Source: Betaproteobacteria bacterium
GTDB taxonomy: Bacteria > Pseudomonadota > Gammaproteobacteria > Burkholderiales > Casimicrobiaceae
DNA length: 15,723 bases
NCBI GenBank assembly: GCA_005889025.1
Contig: VBCZ01000099.1
Coordinates: 1-15,723 of the forward strand
Reading direction: 5' to 3'
This document shows positions 1 through 9,852 of the stretch, in pieces. Every line of letters starts with the position of its first letter. The stretch's first letter is position 1. Under the pieces are notes generated by a model that saw nothing but the letters and a program-made list of their open reading frames with translations, was not told the origin of the DNA and did not search any database. The position numbers and the translations under genes are program-made.

Positions 1-1184
<1,184 letters not shown>

Positions 1185-1188
<4 letters not shown>

Positions 1189-2138
1189 GGCGGCGGCTCT
1201 TTTGTTGCCAGGCTCTTGATGTAGGCGATCAGGTCGAGCAGCTCGGGATCGGAAATCTGCCCCGCAAACGAGGGCATCACCGGATCGTATCCGGCGGCGA
1301 TTTCCTTGTGCGGAAGCAGGATAGAGTCGCGCAGGTAGCGGTCGTCAGCTATCGCTGTGCGTCCCCCTTTGAGCGGCACCTGTCTGCCGTAGAGCCCTTC
1401 CAGCGGAGGTGCGCGCACGGCGGCATGCGCACCATGACAACCGCTGCAGCCGAGTTGCCTGAACAGCGATTCACCGCGAGTCGCCATCGCCGGTTCGGCA
1501 TTATTGACTTCGAGCCAGCGCTGGAACGCTGCGGGCTCGAGAACCACGACCTTGCCGATCATGCGTGAATGATCGGTTCCACAATATTCGGCGCAAAACA
1601 GATGGTATTCGCCGGGCCGCGTCGCCGTGAACCAGAGAACGGTGTAGCGACCGGGCAAGACATCCTGTTTCACGCGGAATGCCGGCACGAAATAGCTGTG
1701 GATCGCATCCTGCGAGGTCATGACCAGCTTGACGGGGATTCCACTGGGCACGTGCAGCTCGTCGATCTCCCGCTGACCCGTAACGTGCTGCAGCTTCCAC
1801 ATCCACTGCTTCGCGACGACAAAGATCTCCAGCGCGTCCGCCGGAGGCGCGGCGTGGTCGAAATAAAGCGTCGCGCCCCAGCCGAACACCGCGATGAACA
1901 GCAGCAGCGGGACAGCGACCCAGGCGATCTCCATGCGCCGGCGAATGCGGCGCTGAATCGGCTCCGGCGCCCGGTCACGCGGCACGTCGGCGCCATGCCG
2001 GTACTTCAGTGCGAACACGATGATGAGAACCACGACCGCAAGCGCGACGATGCCTGTCATCAGCGTGACCGCGACGAGAAGTGCGTCGACCTTGCTCGCG
2101 AGCGCCGATGCAGCCTCCGGAAGGAAAGGCAGCTTCAT
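1185..2138 (-). CDS. coxB: Cytochrome c oxidase subunit II with fused cytochrome c domain (caa3 type)
   Basis: The 317-residue protein accepts electrons and passes them through CuA to subunit I. Two transmembrane helices lie at about 22-44 and 72-92, followed by a periplasmic cupredoxin domain. The CuA ligands are visible: His147 in AIHSYFVPAFR, then Cys182, Glu184, Cys186, His190 and Met193 in FCAEYCGTDHSRM. A C-terminal cytochrome c domain has CSGCH at 231-235 and a likely axial Met288 (PVMPSF), which defines a caa3 oxidase. The start ATG overlaps the sco stop as ATGA, and the stop overlaps the coxA GTG, so translation is probably coupled. No key residue is missing. The fused haem domain suits direct electron uptake from the neighbouring ACIII or from a small cytochrome c; which one is not visible here. 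Confidence 0.97.
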
Positions 2139-2938
2139 GTATCCGCCAATCGCGTCTCTCTTTCCCGACGTCGAAGGCGGAGGATGAAGCCGCCGAGCGC
2201 GAGCGCGGTGATCGCACCGAGAGCGCGCGAGAGAGTCTCGATCGTCGCGGAATACTTCCCGGTCGCGGGATCGTAATGAAAGCAGAGGAGCAACAAGCGC
2301 TCGACGGGGGATGCAATACGCTCGCTTGCAGCGTCGAGCAGGCTTTTGCGCAACTCGTCAGGCGGGAAATCGACGCCGAAGAAATAGCGCGAGATGCGGC
2401 CTCCCGGCGTGACAATGACGACCCCGGCAGGGTGCAGGTATTGATGCTGCGAGCGATCGTAGCGGTAGCGCAAGCCCACGGTGTGTGCGAGCTGGCCGAT
2501 GGCGCCGGCGTCTGCGGTGAGTAAATGCCATCCGATGCCCGTTCGAGACGGATCGTTGCCCCGAAAGAGCGAGGAGCTGGCGGTTGCAGCGTTTGGCGTG
2601 CCCTCCTCGGGATCGATGCTGACGGCGATGACTCCGAACTGCTTGCCGGCCTCCAGGTCTGTTGCGACGAGGCTCCGGCTGAGCGACTGCCGCACGGTGC
2701 TGCATAGGTTCGGACACTCGTAATAACCCAGCAGCAGGATTGCGGGGCGCCCGTCGATGAATTGCGCCAGCGGCGCGCTTTTGCCACGCTCATCGGTAAA
2801 GCGTGCGGCGAGTGGCAGCGTGGCGGACAAATGCTGATCGAAGCCGACATCCTGCAGTTCGTCGAGATAGGCCGCATCCGCGCGAACGCAGACAAGCGCT
2901 CCGATCAATGCGGCGGCGCGGAGCCGACGAGAAATCAC
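2135..2938 (-). CDS. Sco/SenC-family copper chaperone for CuA assembly
   Basis: This is a 267-residue thioredoxin-fold protein of the SCO1/SenC family, which delivers copper to, or reduces, the CuA site of subunit II. It has an N-terminal hydrophobic signal (about 7-22), the copper-binding CxxxC in YYECPNLCS (Cys75, Cys79), and the partner His169 in QYLHPAG. A second hydrophobic helix near the C-terminus (about 236-256) ends in an arginine-rich tail, as in Sco proteins from ACIII/caa3 operons. I placed the start at GTG 2938, which forms a GTGA overlap with the stop of the small upstream reading frame. The same frame stays open far upstream (to about 4414), but that part is only a shadow of actF. 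The ATGA overlap with coxB supports a role in maturing that very subunit. Confidence 0.93.
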   Translation of the reverse strand: MISRRLRAAALIGALVCVRADAAYLDELQDVGFDQHLSATLPLAARFTDERGKSAPLAQFIDGRPAILLLGYYECPNLCSTVRQSLSRSLVATDLEAGKQFGVIAVSIDPEEGTPNAATASSSLFRGNDPSRTGIGWHLLTADAGAIGQLAHTVGLRYRYDRSQHQYLHPAGVVIVTPGGRISRYFFGVDFPPDELRKSLLDAASERIASPVERLLLLCFHYDPATGKYSATIETLSRALGAITALALGGFILRLRRRERETRLADT

Positions 2939-3236
2939 GGCGAAGCGTCCTTCGCCGCAGCGCGCTCTGCCAGCAGTTGCATCGCTCGCTCGATGGAAAT
3001 CTGCACCGCACCTTTCTGGCGGTCGATCCAGCGGTAATCTTCCAGTTGGGCGCGCTTGGCCGCGCGTAGCGCGTCGAGCTCGGTTTCCGGAGAGACCTGC
3101 AGTACCGGCCCGGAAATCGCCGGCGGACGCGTGTTGGCAGGCGCTGGAATCGCTCGACCAAACCCGCGGGCAAAAGCCCGCTCGAGAAGCGCTCGTACTG
3201 CGCGGCGCCGCGCGGTGCGAACCTGGCGTCAGCCAT
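2935..3236 (-). pseudogene. Small ACIII-operon accessory protein, apparently frameshifted
   Basis: About 100 codons lie between actF and sco. The downstream half, read in the frame that ends with TGA at 2937-2935, has a sensible sequence: PVLQVSPETELDALRAAK, then DYRWIDRQKGAVQISIERAM and QLLAER. It resembles the C-terminus of small hypothetical proteins found at this place in other ACIII/cox operons (recalled, not searched). That frame has no ATG, GTG, TTG or CTG codon between the actF stop and this conserved part. The only well-placed start, ATG 3236 (overlapping the actF stop as ATGGCTGA), is in another frame and begins MADARFAPRGAAQYERF. Joining the two needs a -1 shift (one missing base) somewhere between about 3190 and 3120. 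The membrane helix I would expect in this family is also not visible. The cause could be a sequencing error, real decay or a recoding event. Confidence 0.55.
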
Positions 3237-4359
3237 GGCGGGCGACCGGGATGTCCGGCGACGGCGCTAGCCGCGGTTGGGCAAGTATCGCCGAGAGCCG
3301 AGCCAGCCAAAAGCCGCCGATGGCGAGCGTCGCGGCAAGGTCGGTCCAACGCAGTGCGAGTCCCTCGGGTCGCGCAGCGGGCGCGACGAGCCAAAGCAAC
3401 TCGCCCCAATGTGCGACGAGCACGACCGCGCACAATCCGGCGAGACGGCGCGGGCTGCGTTTGAATGCGCGAAACAGCATCGCGATCACCGGCAGCACGA
3501 ATTGGAGCGCAAGCACCAAGATGGCCAGCGCACGCCATCTTGGTTCGGCGCGGAGAATGTACCAGCCGATATCCGGCGGAAGATCCTCCGCCCAGATGAT
3601 CAGGAACTGGGTGAATGCCAGATACGCCCAGAGCATGACCAGGGTAAGCAACAGATTGCCCAGATCCTGCGCATTGCGGGCGGCATTGGGTGAGCCGTCG
3701 CGGAGATATCCGGCAAAAACCGCGAAGGCCACGGTAAATGCGAAGCCCGACATGGCCTGCCCAACCATGATGAGCAGGCCGAAACCTGTCGAGTACCAGT
3801 TCGCGCTGAGCGACATGATCCAATCGACTGCGGCCAGGCTCGCGGTTACAGCGTAGATAAGGAGGCCTACAACGCACAATCGCCGAAGCGCCCGCCGTGG
3901 CAGCGATTCGGCGTTGGTCGCGCCGGCGCGCCAGTAACGCAGGAGCGCGCTGCTCACGGCGATCCAGAGTGCGAAATAGACGACCGCGCGGATCTCGAAT
4001 GCGGCGATGTTGAGATACCAGCGCCTCGGACCGGCGCCTCGGTCCACCCATGGATAAAGATCGCCAAGGCCAAGGGCAAGCGGCAAGCCCAGAAGCGCGA
4101 GCACGGGAAGCGTCGCCATTGCCGCTTCCGCAGGAGGCCGGACCGCGAAGCCCCAGGCGCCGCCGGTCAACTCGTGAATCATGATATCGACCATGCTGCC
4201 GAGCGCGATGCCCAGGAAAAAGAGCCACACGAAAAGCCATGATTGGAAGATGCTTGGCCGGTCGAGCCAGTACGCCGCCGCGGTCAGCGCGCTGCCCGCA
4301 AATGCCGCGGCAAGCGCCCCGCGGCGCAAGCGGAGCACGGATTCGCCGGCGCGAATCAT
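3229..4359 (-). CDS. actF: Alternative complex III membrane subunit ActF (quinol:cytochrome c oxidoreductase)
   Basis: This is a 376-residue integral membrane protein with about ten hydrophobic helices, homologous to the NrfD-like ActC but without its own cofactors. In ACIII it packs beside ActC and is thought to take part in quinol binding or proton translocation. Recognisable stretches are FFLGIALGSMVDIMIHELTG near the N-terminus, AVDWIMSLSANWYSTGFG in the middle, and AYLAFTQFLIIWAEDLP followed by IGWY further on; these are hallmarks of the quinol:cytochrome c oxidoreductase family. The start ATG overlaps the actE stop as ATGA. The stop is overlapped by the ATG of the small downstream frame. 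The length is normal and there are no frame problems within the gene. Confidence 0.93.
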   Translation of the reverse strand: MIRAGESVLRLRRGALAAAFAGSALTAAAYWLDRPSIFQSWLFVWLFFLGIALGSMVDIMIHELTGGAWGFAVRPPAEAAMATLPVLALLGLPLALGLGDLYPWVDRGAGPRRWYLNIAAFEIRAVVYFALWIAVSSALLRYWRAGATNAESLPRRALRRLCVVGLLIYAVTASLAAVDWIMSLSANWYSTGFGLLIMVGQAMSGFAFTVAFAVFAGYLRDGSPNAARNAQDLGNLLLTLVMLWAYLAFTQFLIIWAEDLPPDIGWYILRAEPRWRALAILVLALQFVLPVIAMLFRAFKRSPRRLAGLCAVVLVAHWGELLWLVAPAARPEGLALRWTDLAATLAIGGFWLARLSAILAQPRLAPSPDIPVARHG

Positions 4360-4976
4360 GGCGTGCGCTCCAGACGGCGGCGTGCCTCGGAAGGAACGTC
4401 GGCGAGCTTCGCATTCTGGCTCAACTGCAATGCACGGACGTAACCGACAATCGCGCGCCGGTCGTCCGCGGCGATGTGCTCCGAATACGGATACATCGCG
4501 CCATAGCCTTCGCTGATCACCGAATAAAGATAGTCGTCGCTCGCCTGCCGCAGGCGATCGCTGTGGAAGGAAGCCGGGCGGGGAAAGCCGCGCCGCACGA
4601 TCATGCCGTCGCCATCGCCTGTTTCGCTGTGGCAGGGTGCGCAGAAAATATCGAAGCGTTCGCGGCCGCGCTCGAGCGTCGCCAGCGTCCACGCCTGTCG
4701 CTTCACCGCCGATATCGCAGCGGTCACCGAGCCTGGCGGCGAAATGCCTGCGCGGCCGCTCGACGTGCCCGCCAGCGTTCCCTCGCTGTATGCGACGGCG
4801 CCCTCAGGCAGCGGCCGCGATGCGCGCCCGTCACCCCACAGCGGGCTCTCTGCGAGAGGCTTGTATCTCGGCTGGTCGTACATGTTCTGCACGGTCTTTT
4901 CGCAGCCTGCCAGCGGCGCCGAGATCGTGATCAAGCAAAGGCTCAGCCGGAGAAGCGTCGATTTCTGGGCAATCAT
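4356..4976 (-). CDS. actE: Alternative complex III monohaem cytochrome c lipoprotein ActE
   Basis: The 206-residue c-type cytochrome is anchored to the outer face of the inner membrane. A signal peptide ends in a lipobox LAGC, with the lipidated Cys at 25. Then follow the N-terminal stretch MYDQPRYKPLAESPLWGDG seen in ActE proteins, one haem site FCAPCH (Cys112, Cys115, His116) with GDGDGM after it, and a likely axial Met161 in YGAMYPY. It would carry electrons from the ActA/ActB side towards the oxidase. ATG 4976 lies 4 nt after the actD stop. The longer upstream reading frame (to 5261) is a shadow of actD. The stop overlaps the actF ATG. Confidence 0.94.
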   Translation of the reverse strand: MIAQKSTLLRLSLCLITISAPLAGCEKTVQNMYDQPRYKPLAESPLWGDGRASRPLPEGAVAYSEGTLAGTSSGRAGISPPGSVTAAISAVKRQAWTLATLERGRERFDIFCAPCHSETGDGDGMIVRRGFPRPASFHSDRLRQASDDYLYSVISEGYGAMYPYSEHIAADDRRAIVGYVRALQLSQNAKLADVPSEARRRLERTP

Positions 4977-4980
4977 GGCA

Positions 4981-5520
4981 TCAGCGATCCACGCGCATGA
5001 CGCGCACCGGCGCAAGCTCGCGCAGGAAGCGTTCCGCTGCATCCGCATCGAACGCGGTGCCGTATGCGCGCACGCAGAGGAAGAAACGGCTGCGCGACGC
5101 GAGATCGAAATCCGGCGCGTCGAACACCGGATGTCGCAATCGCGGCAGCCCATTGAGCGCGAGGAAGCCGAAGAACGCCGCCAGCGCCGCACCGAGTACG
5201 GCAAGCTCGAAGGTCGCCGGAATGAACGCGGGCCAGGCATGCAAGGGCCGTCCCCCCGCATTGATCGGATAGTCGACGACCGCGCTGTACCACTGCATGA
5301 AGTAGCCGCCGATGCCGCCCAGCAATCCGCCGATGAGCGTCACCAGCGGCACGCGGTTGCGCGTAAAGCCGAGCGCCTCGGGAAGCCCGTCGATCGAGAA
5401 CGGCGCGAAGGCTTCCAGCTTAGCGAACGACGCGCTTCGACAGCGGGCGACCGCGTCGAGCAACGCCTGCGGCGTCGCAAATTCAGCCATGACTCCATAC
5501 AGGTTAGATGCGTTTTTCAT
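4981..5520 (-). CDS. actD: Alternative complex III subunit ActD (DUF3341 family)
   Basis: The 179-residue protein has a soluble N-terminal part beginning NLYGVMAEFATPQALLDAV, two transmembrane helices (about 57-80 with a glycine-rich LIGGLLGGIGGYFMQWY, and about 98-122), and a soluble C-terminal part around FFLCVRAYGTAFD. This is the layout of the DUF3341 family, the structural ActD subunit of ACIII, which holds no cofactor. The ATG at 5520 overlaps the actC stop as ATGA. An in-frame extension to 5673 is ignored because it reads through actC. Order and size match other actABCDEF operons. Confidence 0.93.
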   Translation of the reverse strand: MKNASNLYGVMAEFATPQALLDAVARCRSASFAKLEAFAPFSIDGLPEALGFTRNRVPLVTLIGGLLGGIGGYFMQWYSAVVDYPINAGGRPLHAWPAFIPATFELAVLGAALAAFFGFLALNGLPRLRHPVFDAPDFDLASRSRFFLCVRAYGTAFDADAAERFLRELAPVRVMRVDR

Positions 5521-6854
5521 GCGCGCCGGGGCAGCCGTCGCGCCAGCTTGCGCATTTCCGCAATGGATATCGCCGGGAGAAAGCGCAGAAAGAGCAGGAA
5601 CAGCAGCGCGAAGCAGCCGATCGAGCCCGCCAGCGTCGCCAGGTCCCAGAAAGTCGGGTAGAACATGCCCCACGCCGAGGGCAGGAAGTCACGGTGCAGG
5701 CTGACGACGATGATCATGAAGCGCTCCAGCCACATCCCGATGTTCACCACGATGGCAATCATGAAAAGCGACAAGGGGCTCGCGCGAACATGCGCGAACC
5801 ACAACGCCTGCGGGACAACCACGTTGCACAGGACGACCGACCAGTAGAGCGGCGCGTAGGGTCCCTGCACCCGGTTCATCGTCATTGCGATGGTGTAAGG
5901 ATCTGCGCTGTAGAACGCCATGAAGATCTCGATCAGATAGCTATAGGTGACGATGAGGCAGCAGACGAGCATGAGCTTGGCGATGTTGTCCAGATGACGC
6001 GCCGTGATGAACGCGCGCAGACCAAATACCGCGCGCAGCGGTATGCACAGCGTCAATGCCATCGCGAAACCCGAAAAGAGCAAGATGGTCGAGTGCCAGC
6101 CGGGCGTGTTGCCGATGGCGAAGTCGAGCGAAACCACGCTGTGCACCGAGATCACCAGAGGCGTCGCGAGTCCCGCCATCAGCAGATACGCCGTATCGAA
6201 GCGGTGCCAGTGGCGCGCTTCGCCGCGCCAGCCGAGCGCGAGCAAGCCGTACGCAACCTGCTTCCAGCGCACTCGCGCGCTGTCGCGCAAGGTCGCGAGA
6301 TCCGGAATCAGTCCCATGTACCAGAACAGGATGGAGACGATGATGTAGGTGCCGACGGCGAAGATGTCCCATACCAGAGGGCTTCGCCACTGCGGCCAGA
6401 CATTCATGATGTTTGGATACGGAATCAGCCAATAGAAGAACCACGGCCGCCCGAGGTGGAGGATCGGCATCAGACCGGCCATGGCGACGGCGAAAATGGT
6501 CATCGCTTCGGCAAATCGGTTGATCGAGGTGCGCCAGCTCTGCCGCAGCAGAAGCAGGAAGGCGGAGATGAACGTGCCGGCGTGACCGATGCCGACCCAC
6601 CAGACGAAGTCGGTGATCGCGAAGGCCCAGGCGACGGGCTCGTTGATGCCCCAGATGCCGACCCCCTTGGCGAGCAGATAGCTGATCGCGACCAGGAACA
6701 GCAGTGTAAATGCGGCGGCAACACCTAAGCCGGCGATCCATCCCCAGTGCGCCGGCTGGACCAGGACGATGTCGGCGATCTTGTCGGTGATCGACGCGTC
6801 GCTGTAATGGCCGCGCAGGACGGGCGTCGCCGCAAGCGTCGATTCACTCGGCAT
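5517..6854 (-). CDS. actC: Alternative complex III NrfD/PsrC-like membrane subunit ActC
   Basis: The 445-residue polytopic protein of the NrfD/PsrC family has about ten transmembrane helices and forms the quinol-oxidising membrane core of ACIII. Motifs seen include ITDKIADIVLVQPAHWGW near the N-terminus, GIWGINEPVAWAFAITDFVWW with GIGHAGTFISAFLLL, a long central LHLGRPWFFYWLIPYPN and, further on, VVSLDFAIGNTPGWHSTI. These match ActC rather than polysulfide reductase. ATG 6854 is the first start in its frame after an in-frame TGA, which is the actB stop. The 54-nt gap to actB is larger than at the other junctions within the act genes and holds a mini-ORF described separately. The stop overlaps actD as ATGA. 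Confidence 0.95.
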   Translation of the reverse strand: MPSESTLAATPVLRGHYSDASITDKIADIVLVQPAHWGWIAGLGVAAAFTLLFLVAISYLLAKGVGIWGINEPVAWAFAITDFVWWVGIGHAGTFISAFLLLLRQSWRTSINRFAEAMTIFAVAMAGLMPILHLGRPWFFYWLIPYPNIMNVWPQWRSPLVWDIFAVGTYIIVSILFWYMGLIPDLATLRDSARVRWKQVAYGLLALGWRGEARHWHRFDTAYLLMAGLATPLVISVHSVVSLDFAIGNTPGWHSTILLFSGFAMALTLCIPLRAVFGLRAFITARHLDNIAKLMLVCCLIVTYSYLIEIFMAFYSADPYTIAMTMNRVQGPYAPLYWSVVLCNVVVPQALWFAHVRASPLSLFMIAIVVNIGMWLERFMIIVVSLHRDFLPSAWGMFYPTFWDLATLAGSIGCFALLFLLFLRFLPAISIAEMRKLARRLPRRA

Positions 6855-6908
6855 CGTTGTCTGGCGCGAGACGGCACCGCGGCAAGCTCGGCGCGGGCGC
6901 CGTCGTTT

Positions 6909-9845
6909 TCATGCGCGCTCGCTTCCCGCCGCTGGGTTGATCACCTTGGGCAGGTAGGTGGTCCGAGGCCGCGTGTTGAGCTCCGCGAGAAGTGCGTAAT
7001 CGAGCGGCGAGGATTTGCGTTGGTTCACCGCGCTTTGCGGATCATTGAGATCGCCAAAAACGATCGCCTGCGTCGGACACACCGCCTGACACGCCGTCAC
7101 CACGTCTCCGTCGACGATGCGCCGTCCTGACTTGTCGGCGTCGATGCGCGCTCTGCTGATGCGCTGGACGCAATAGGTGCACTTTTCCATCACGCCGCGC
7201 ATGCGCACCGTCACCTCGGGATTGCGCTGCGCGTTGAGGCTGGGTGTGTCGCGGGTGTAGCTTAAGAAGTTGAAGCGGCGGACCTTATACGGGCAGTTGT
7301 TGGAGCAGAAGCGGGTGCCGACGCAGCGGTTGTACACCTGGACGTTGAGTCCCTCGGCATCGTGCACCGATGCTTCGACCGGACACACCACTTCGCACGG
7401 CGCGTGCTCGCATTGCATGCACGGTACCGGCTGGAAGAGCGTGCGCGGGCGATCCGGGCTGCCGGCGTAATAGCGGTCGACGCGTATCCAGTGCATTTCG
7501 CGGCCGCGCCGGACCTCGCTCTTCCCCACGACCGGAATATTGTTCTCGGCCTGACAGGCAACGGTGCAGGCTGCGCAGCCGATGCAGCTGCCGAGATCGA
7601 TGCTCATGCCCCATTTGTAGCCTTCGTAGGCAACGGGCGGATAAAGCGTCGCCTGGACGGGCGCTTCGCCTGCCGGCGGGCACGGGCCCTTCGCGCATGC
7701 GTTTGCCTGATCGCGAGTGAGCAAGCGCACGATATCGCGGCCTTCCATGCGGTCATGGGTTTGCGTCGCGGCAAGCGGGAAGCGCGCCCCGGTTGGCCTA
7801 AGCGTCACTGCGGACGCACTCCAGAGCGCGGCGGCGGTGCGCAAGGCATAAGCGTCGAAGCCGACTCCCGTTCCGACACTGCCCGCCCGGATTCGCCCGT
7901 GCCCGAGATACACCGTTACCGAATCGTCTGCATGGCCCGGGCTGATCCACACAGGCGCCTCGATCCGGCGTGGTCCGACGCCGATCTCGACCACATCCTC
8001 GGTCTTCACGCCTAAGCGTTGCGCCAGCGCGGGCGAAATCATGGCCGCGTTGCCCCAGGTAAGCGTCGACAGAGGCTTGGGCAGCTCCTGCAGCCATGCA
8101 TTGTTGGCGTGGCGACCATCGCCCAGGGTCGGATCGGGCGCGAAGACCAGCTCGATTGTGTTCGGATCCGACACCCGCTCCACGCCGATCGACAGGCCCG
8201 GCTTAAGCACCGCCACCCGCCGCAGCGGCGATGGCTCCTCGATCACGCCGCGCCGCAAGGCGTCGCGCCAGAACGCGTCGAAGCCCGCGACGCCGTGCTT
8301 TTGCTGCCAGTGCTCGCGCACGATGTCATAGCCCGAAGTTCCGGTTTCGCCCGCTATCTCGGCGAGGAGCTCATGCGCCGAACGGCCGCCGTACAAGGGC
8401 GCAATGCAGGGCTGCTGGATCGTCACGGTGCCGTCGAAGGCGCGTATGTCGCTCCATGATTCGAGAACGTGCGCGGCGGGCAGATGCCAGTCGCAGCGCG
8501 CGGACGTCTCGTCGCGAGAGAGGCTCAGATGCGCCTTCCAGGGTATGCGCTCCAGCGCGGCGCCAAAGCCGCTGTCGGCGGGCGCGTTATAGACCGGATT
8601 GCCGCCCAGGACGAGCAAAGCGTCGACCTGCGCGGCGTCCATCGCGGCGACAAGCTCGCGCATCGACTCCAGCTCACTTGCCGGCTCGAACGCGACAGGC
8701 GTGGTGTATTCGATCGTCGCGCCCTGGTTGCCGAGCTGCTGGTTGATCGCATGCACCAGCGCGTGCACGGCCGGCGGCTGGCGATCGCCGGCGACGACAA
8801 GCGCCGACCCGCGATGCTGCAAGAGGTCTGCGACGGCGGCATCGAGCCACGCATCGCTTGCGACCGCCGCGCCTGGCTGCGCCGCGCCGACACCCAAGGC
8901 GCGCGCCATCGCCTGCGCAAGGCGGAGGATCTCTGCGCTGCGGACGATCCGCTTTTCATCCGCCATGGCGCCGGTCAGGCTCGGCGTTCCTTCGGCAACG
9001 TAGAGGCGGATCATGGTCGCAGCGTGCGTGCGCCGCGCTTCGGCGAAATCCCGGGCATAGCGCACGCATCCGGGCAGGCTGCCGAGGAAATCGGCATCTA
9101 GCGAGACCACGATGCGCGCGTTTCCAAAGGCGTAGCGCGGCTCGAGCGGCTCGCCGAAGGCGAGCGCGGTTCCCGCATACACATTGTCGCGGTTGAGCGG
9201 CTGATACTGGTGCCAGCGCGCGCGCGGATATTTCGCGACGAGCCTGCGCAGCTGGGCATGGAGCGTGGGCGAGGTCACCGTCTCGGTGAGAATGCGCAAG
9301 CCCGCGCCGTCCGGCGCGTGAGCTAGCCGCGCCCGCAATGCTTCGACGAAGCGGTCCCAGGTTTCGACGTTCTTGCCGTTCAGCACGACCTGCGACCGAT
9401 CGGGATCCCACAGCTCCAGCACGGCAGCCTGCGAGAAAATGTCCGTCGCTCCGAGGCTCGCCGGATGCAGCGGATTGCCCTCGATCTTGGTGGGACGCCC
9501 CATGTTGGTCTCGACCAGCACGCCGGCGCCGTAGCCGTCACGCGCAATCGCCGATGCGAAGAACACCGGTTTGCCGTAGGTGCTCTCTGGCGGCCCTTCC
9601 CGGTACGGGACGATCTGCTCCAGAGGAGGACGCGAACACCCCGGCGTCCCTGCCAAGGCGAGCGAAGCTGCCATGAGCTTCATGAACTCCCGTCGATACC
9701 AGCTTACCGGCTCGTGAGCCGGTGCATGGGAATCGATCTGCGAGCGGTCCAGCTCATCGAGCCCGCGCCAGAAAGCCTGCCGCGCCGCCTCGGCCTGTGT
9801 CCGGTCGAAGACGAGGGTGGAATCAGGATGAGGACGCGAAGTCAT
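6909..9845 (-). CDS. actB: Alternative complex III Fe-S / molybdopterin-oxidoreductase-like subunit ActB
   Basis: This 978-residue periplasm-facing subunit fuses a molybdopterin-oxidoreductase-like region (about 85-740) to a ferredoxin-type C-terminus (about 747-978). In ACIII the first part is known to lack the molybdenum cofactor and to be structural. A twin-arginine-like signal, SWYRREFMKLMAASLALAG (48-66), is followed by Cys70; this fits the TAT-variant-translocated family. Four cysteine clusters ligate the Fe-S centres: Cys754/757/760/764, Cys809/812/817/821, Cys841/847/851, and Cys889/892/919/923. They relay electrons from quinol oxidation towards the ActA haems. ATG 9845 lies 7 nt after the actA stop. 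The length is in the normal range for the fused form. Confidence 0.96.
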   Translation of the reverse strand: MTSRPHPDSTLVFDRTQAEAARQAFWRGLDELDRSQIDSHAPAHEPVSWYRREFMKLMAASLALAGTPGCSRPPLEQIVPYREGPPESTYGKPVFFASAIARDGYGAGVLVETNMGRPTKIEGNPLHPASLGATDIFSQAAVLELWDPDRSQVVLNGKNVETWDRFVEALRARLAHAPDGAGLRILTETVTSPTLHAQLRRLVAKYPRARWHQYQPLNRDNVYAGTALAFGEPLEPRYAFGNARIVVSLDADFLGSLPGCVRYARDFAEARRTHAATMIRLYVAEGTPSLTGAMADEKRIVRSAEILRLAQAMARALGVGAAQPGAAVASDAWLDAAVADLLQHRGSALVVAGDRQPPAVHALVHAINQQLGNQGATIEYTTPVAFEPASELESMRELVAAMDAAQVDALLVLGGNPVYNAPADSGFGAALERIPWKAHLSLSRDETSARCDWHLPAAHVLESWSDIRAFDGTVTIQQPCIAPLYGGRSAHELLAEIAGETGTSGYDIVREHWQQKHGVAGFDAFWRDALRRGVIEEPSPLRRVAVLKPGLSIGVERVSDPNTIELVFAPDPTLGDGRHANNAWLQELPKPLSTLTWGNAAMISPALAQRLGVKTEDVVEIGVGPRRIEAPVWISPGHADDSVTVYLGHGRIRAGSVGTGVGFDAYALRTAAALWSASAVTLRPTGARFPLAATQTHDRMEGRDIVRLLTRDQANACAKGPCPPAGEAPVQATLYPPVAYEGYKWGMSIDLGSCIGCAACTVACQAENNIPVVGKSEVRRGREMHWIRVDRYYAGSPDRPRTLFQPVPCMQCEHAPCEVVCPVEASVHDAEGLNVQVYNRCVGTRFCSNNCPYKVRRFNFLSYTRDTPSLNAQRNPEVTVRMRGVMEKCTYCVQRISRARIDADKSGRRIVDGDVVTACQAVCPTQAIVFGDLNDPQSAVNQRKSSPLDYALLAELNTRPRTTYLPKVINPAAGSERA

Positions 9846-9852
9846 GCGGGCT

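Noticed and set aside
2135..4414. A 759-codon open frame that looks like a large fusion protein ending in Sco
   Set aside because: Its N-terminal two thirds is an Arg/Ala/Gly-rich out-of-frame reading of actF and the small gene; only the part from GTG 2938 has protein-like sequence.
5508..6728. Plus-strand frame of 406 codons opposite actC
   Set aside because: It is made almost entirely of Arg, Glu, Asp, Gln and His, a typical antisense reading of a membrane protein gene in high-GC DNA.
6909..9845. ActB as a true molybdenum-containing oxidoreductase
   Set aside because: The fused molybdopterin-like plus four-cluster ferredoxin layout within an actABCDEF operon marks ACIII ActB, which is known to lack the cofactor.
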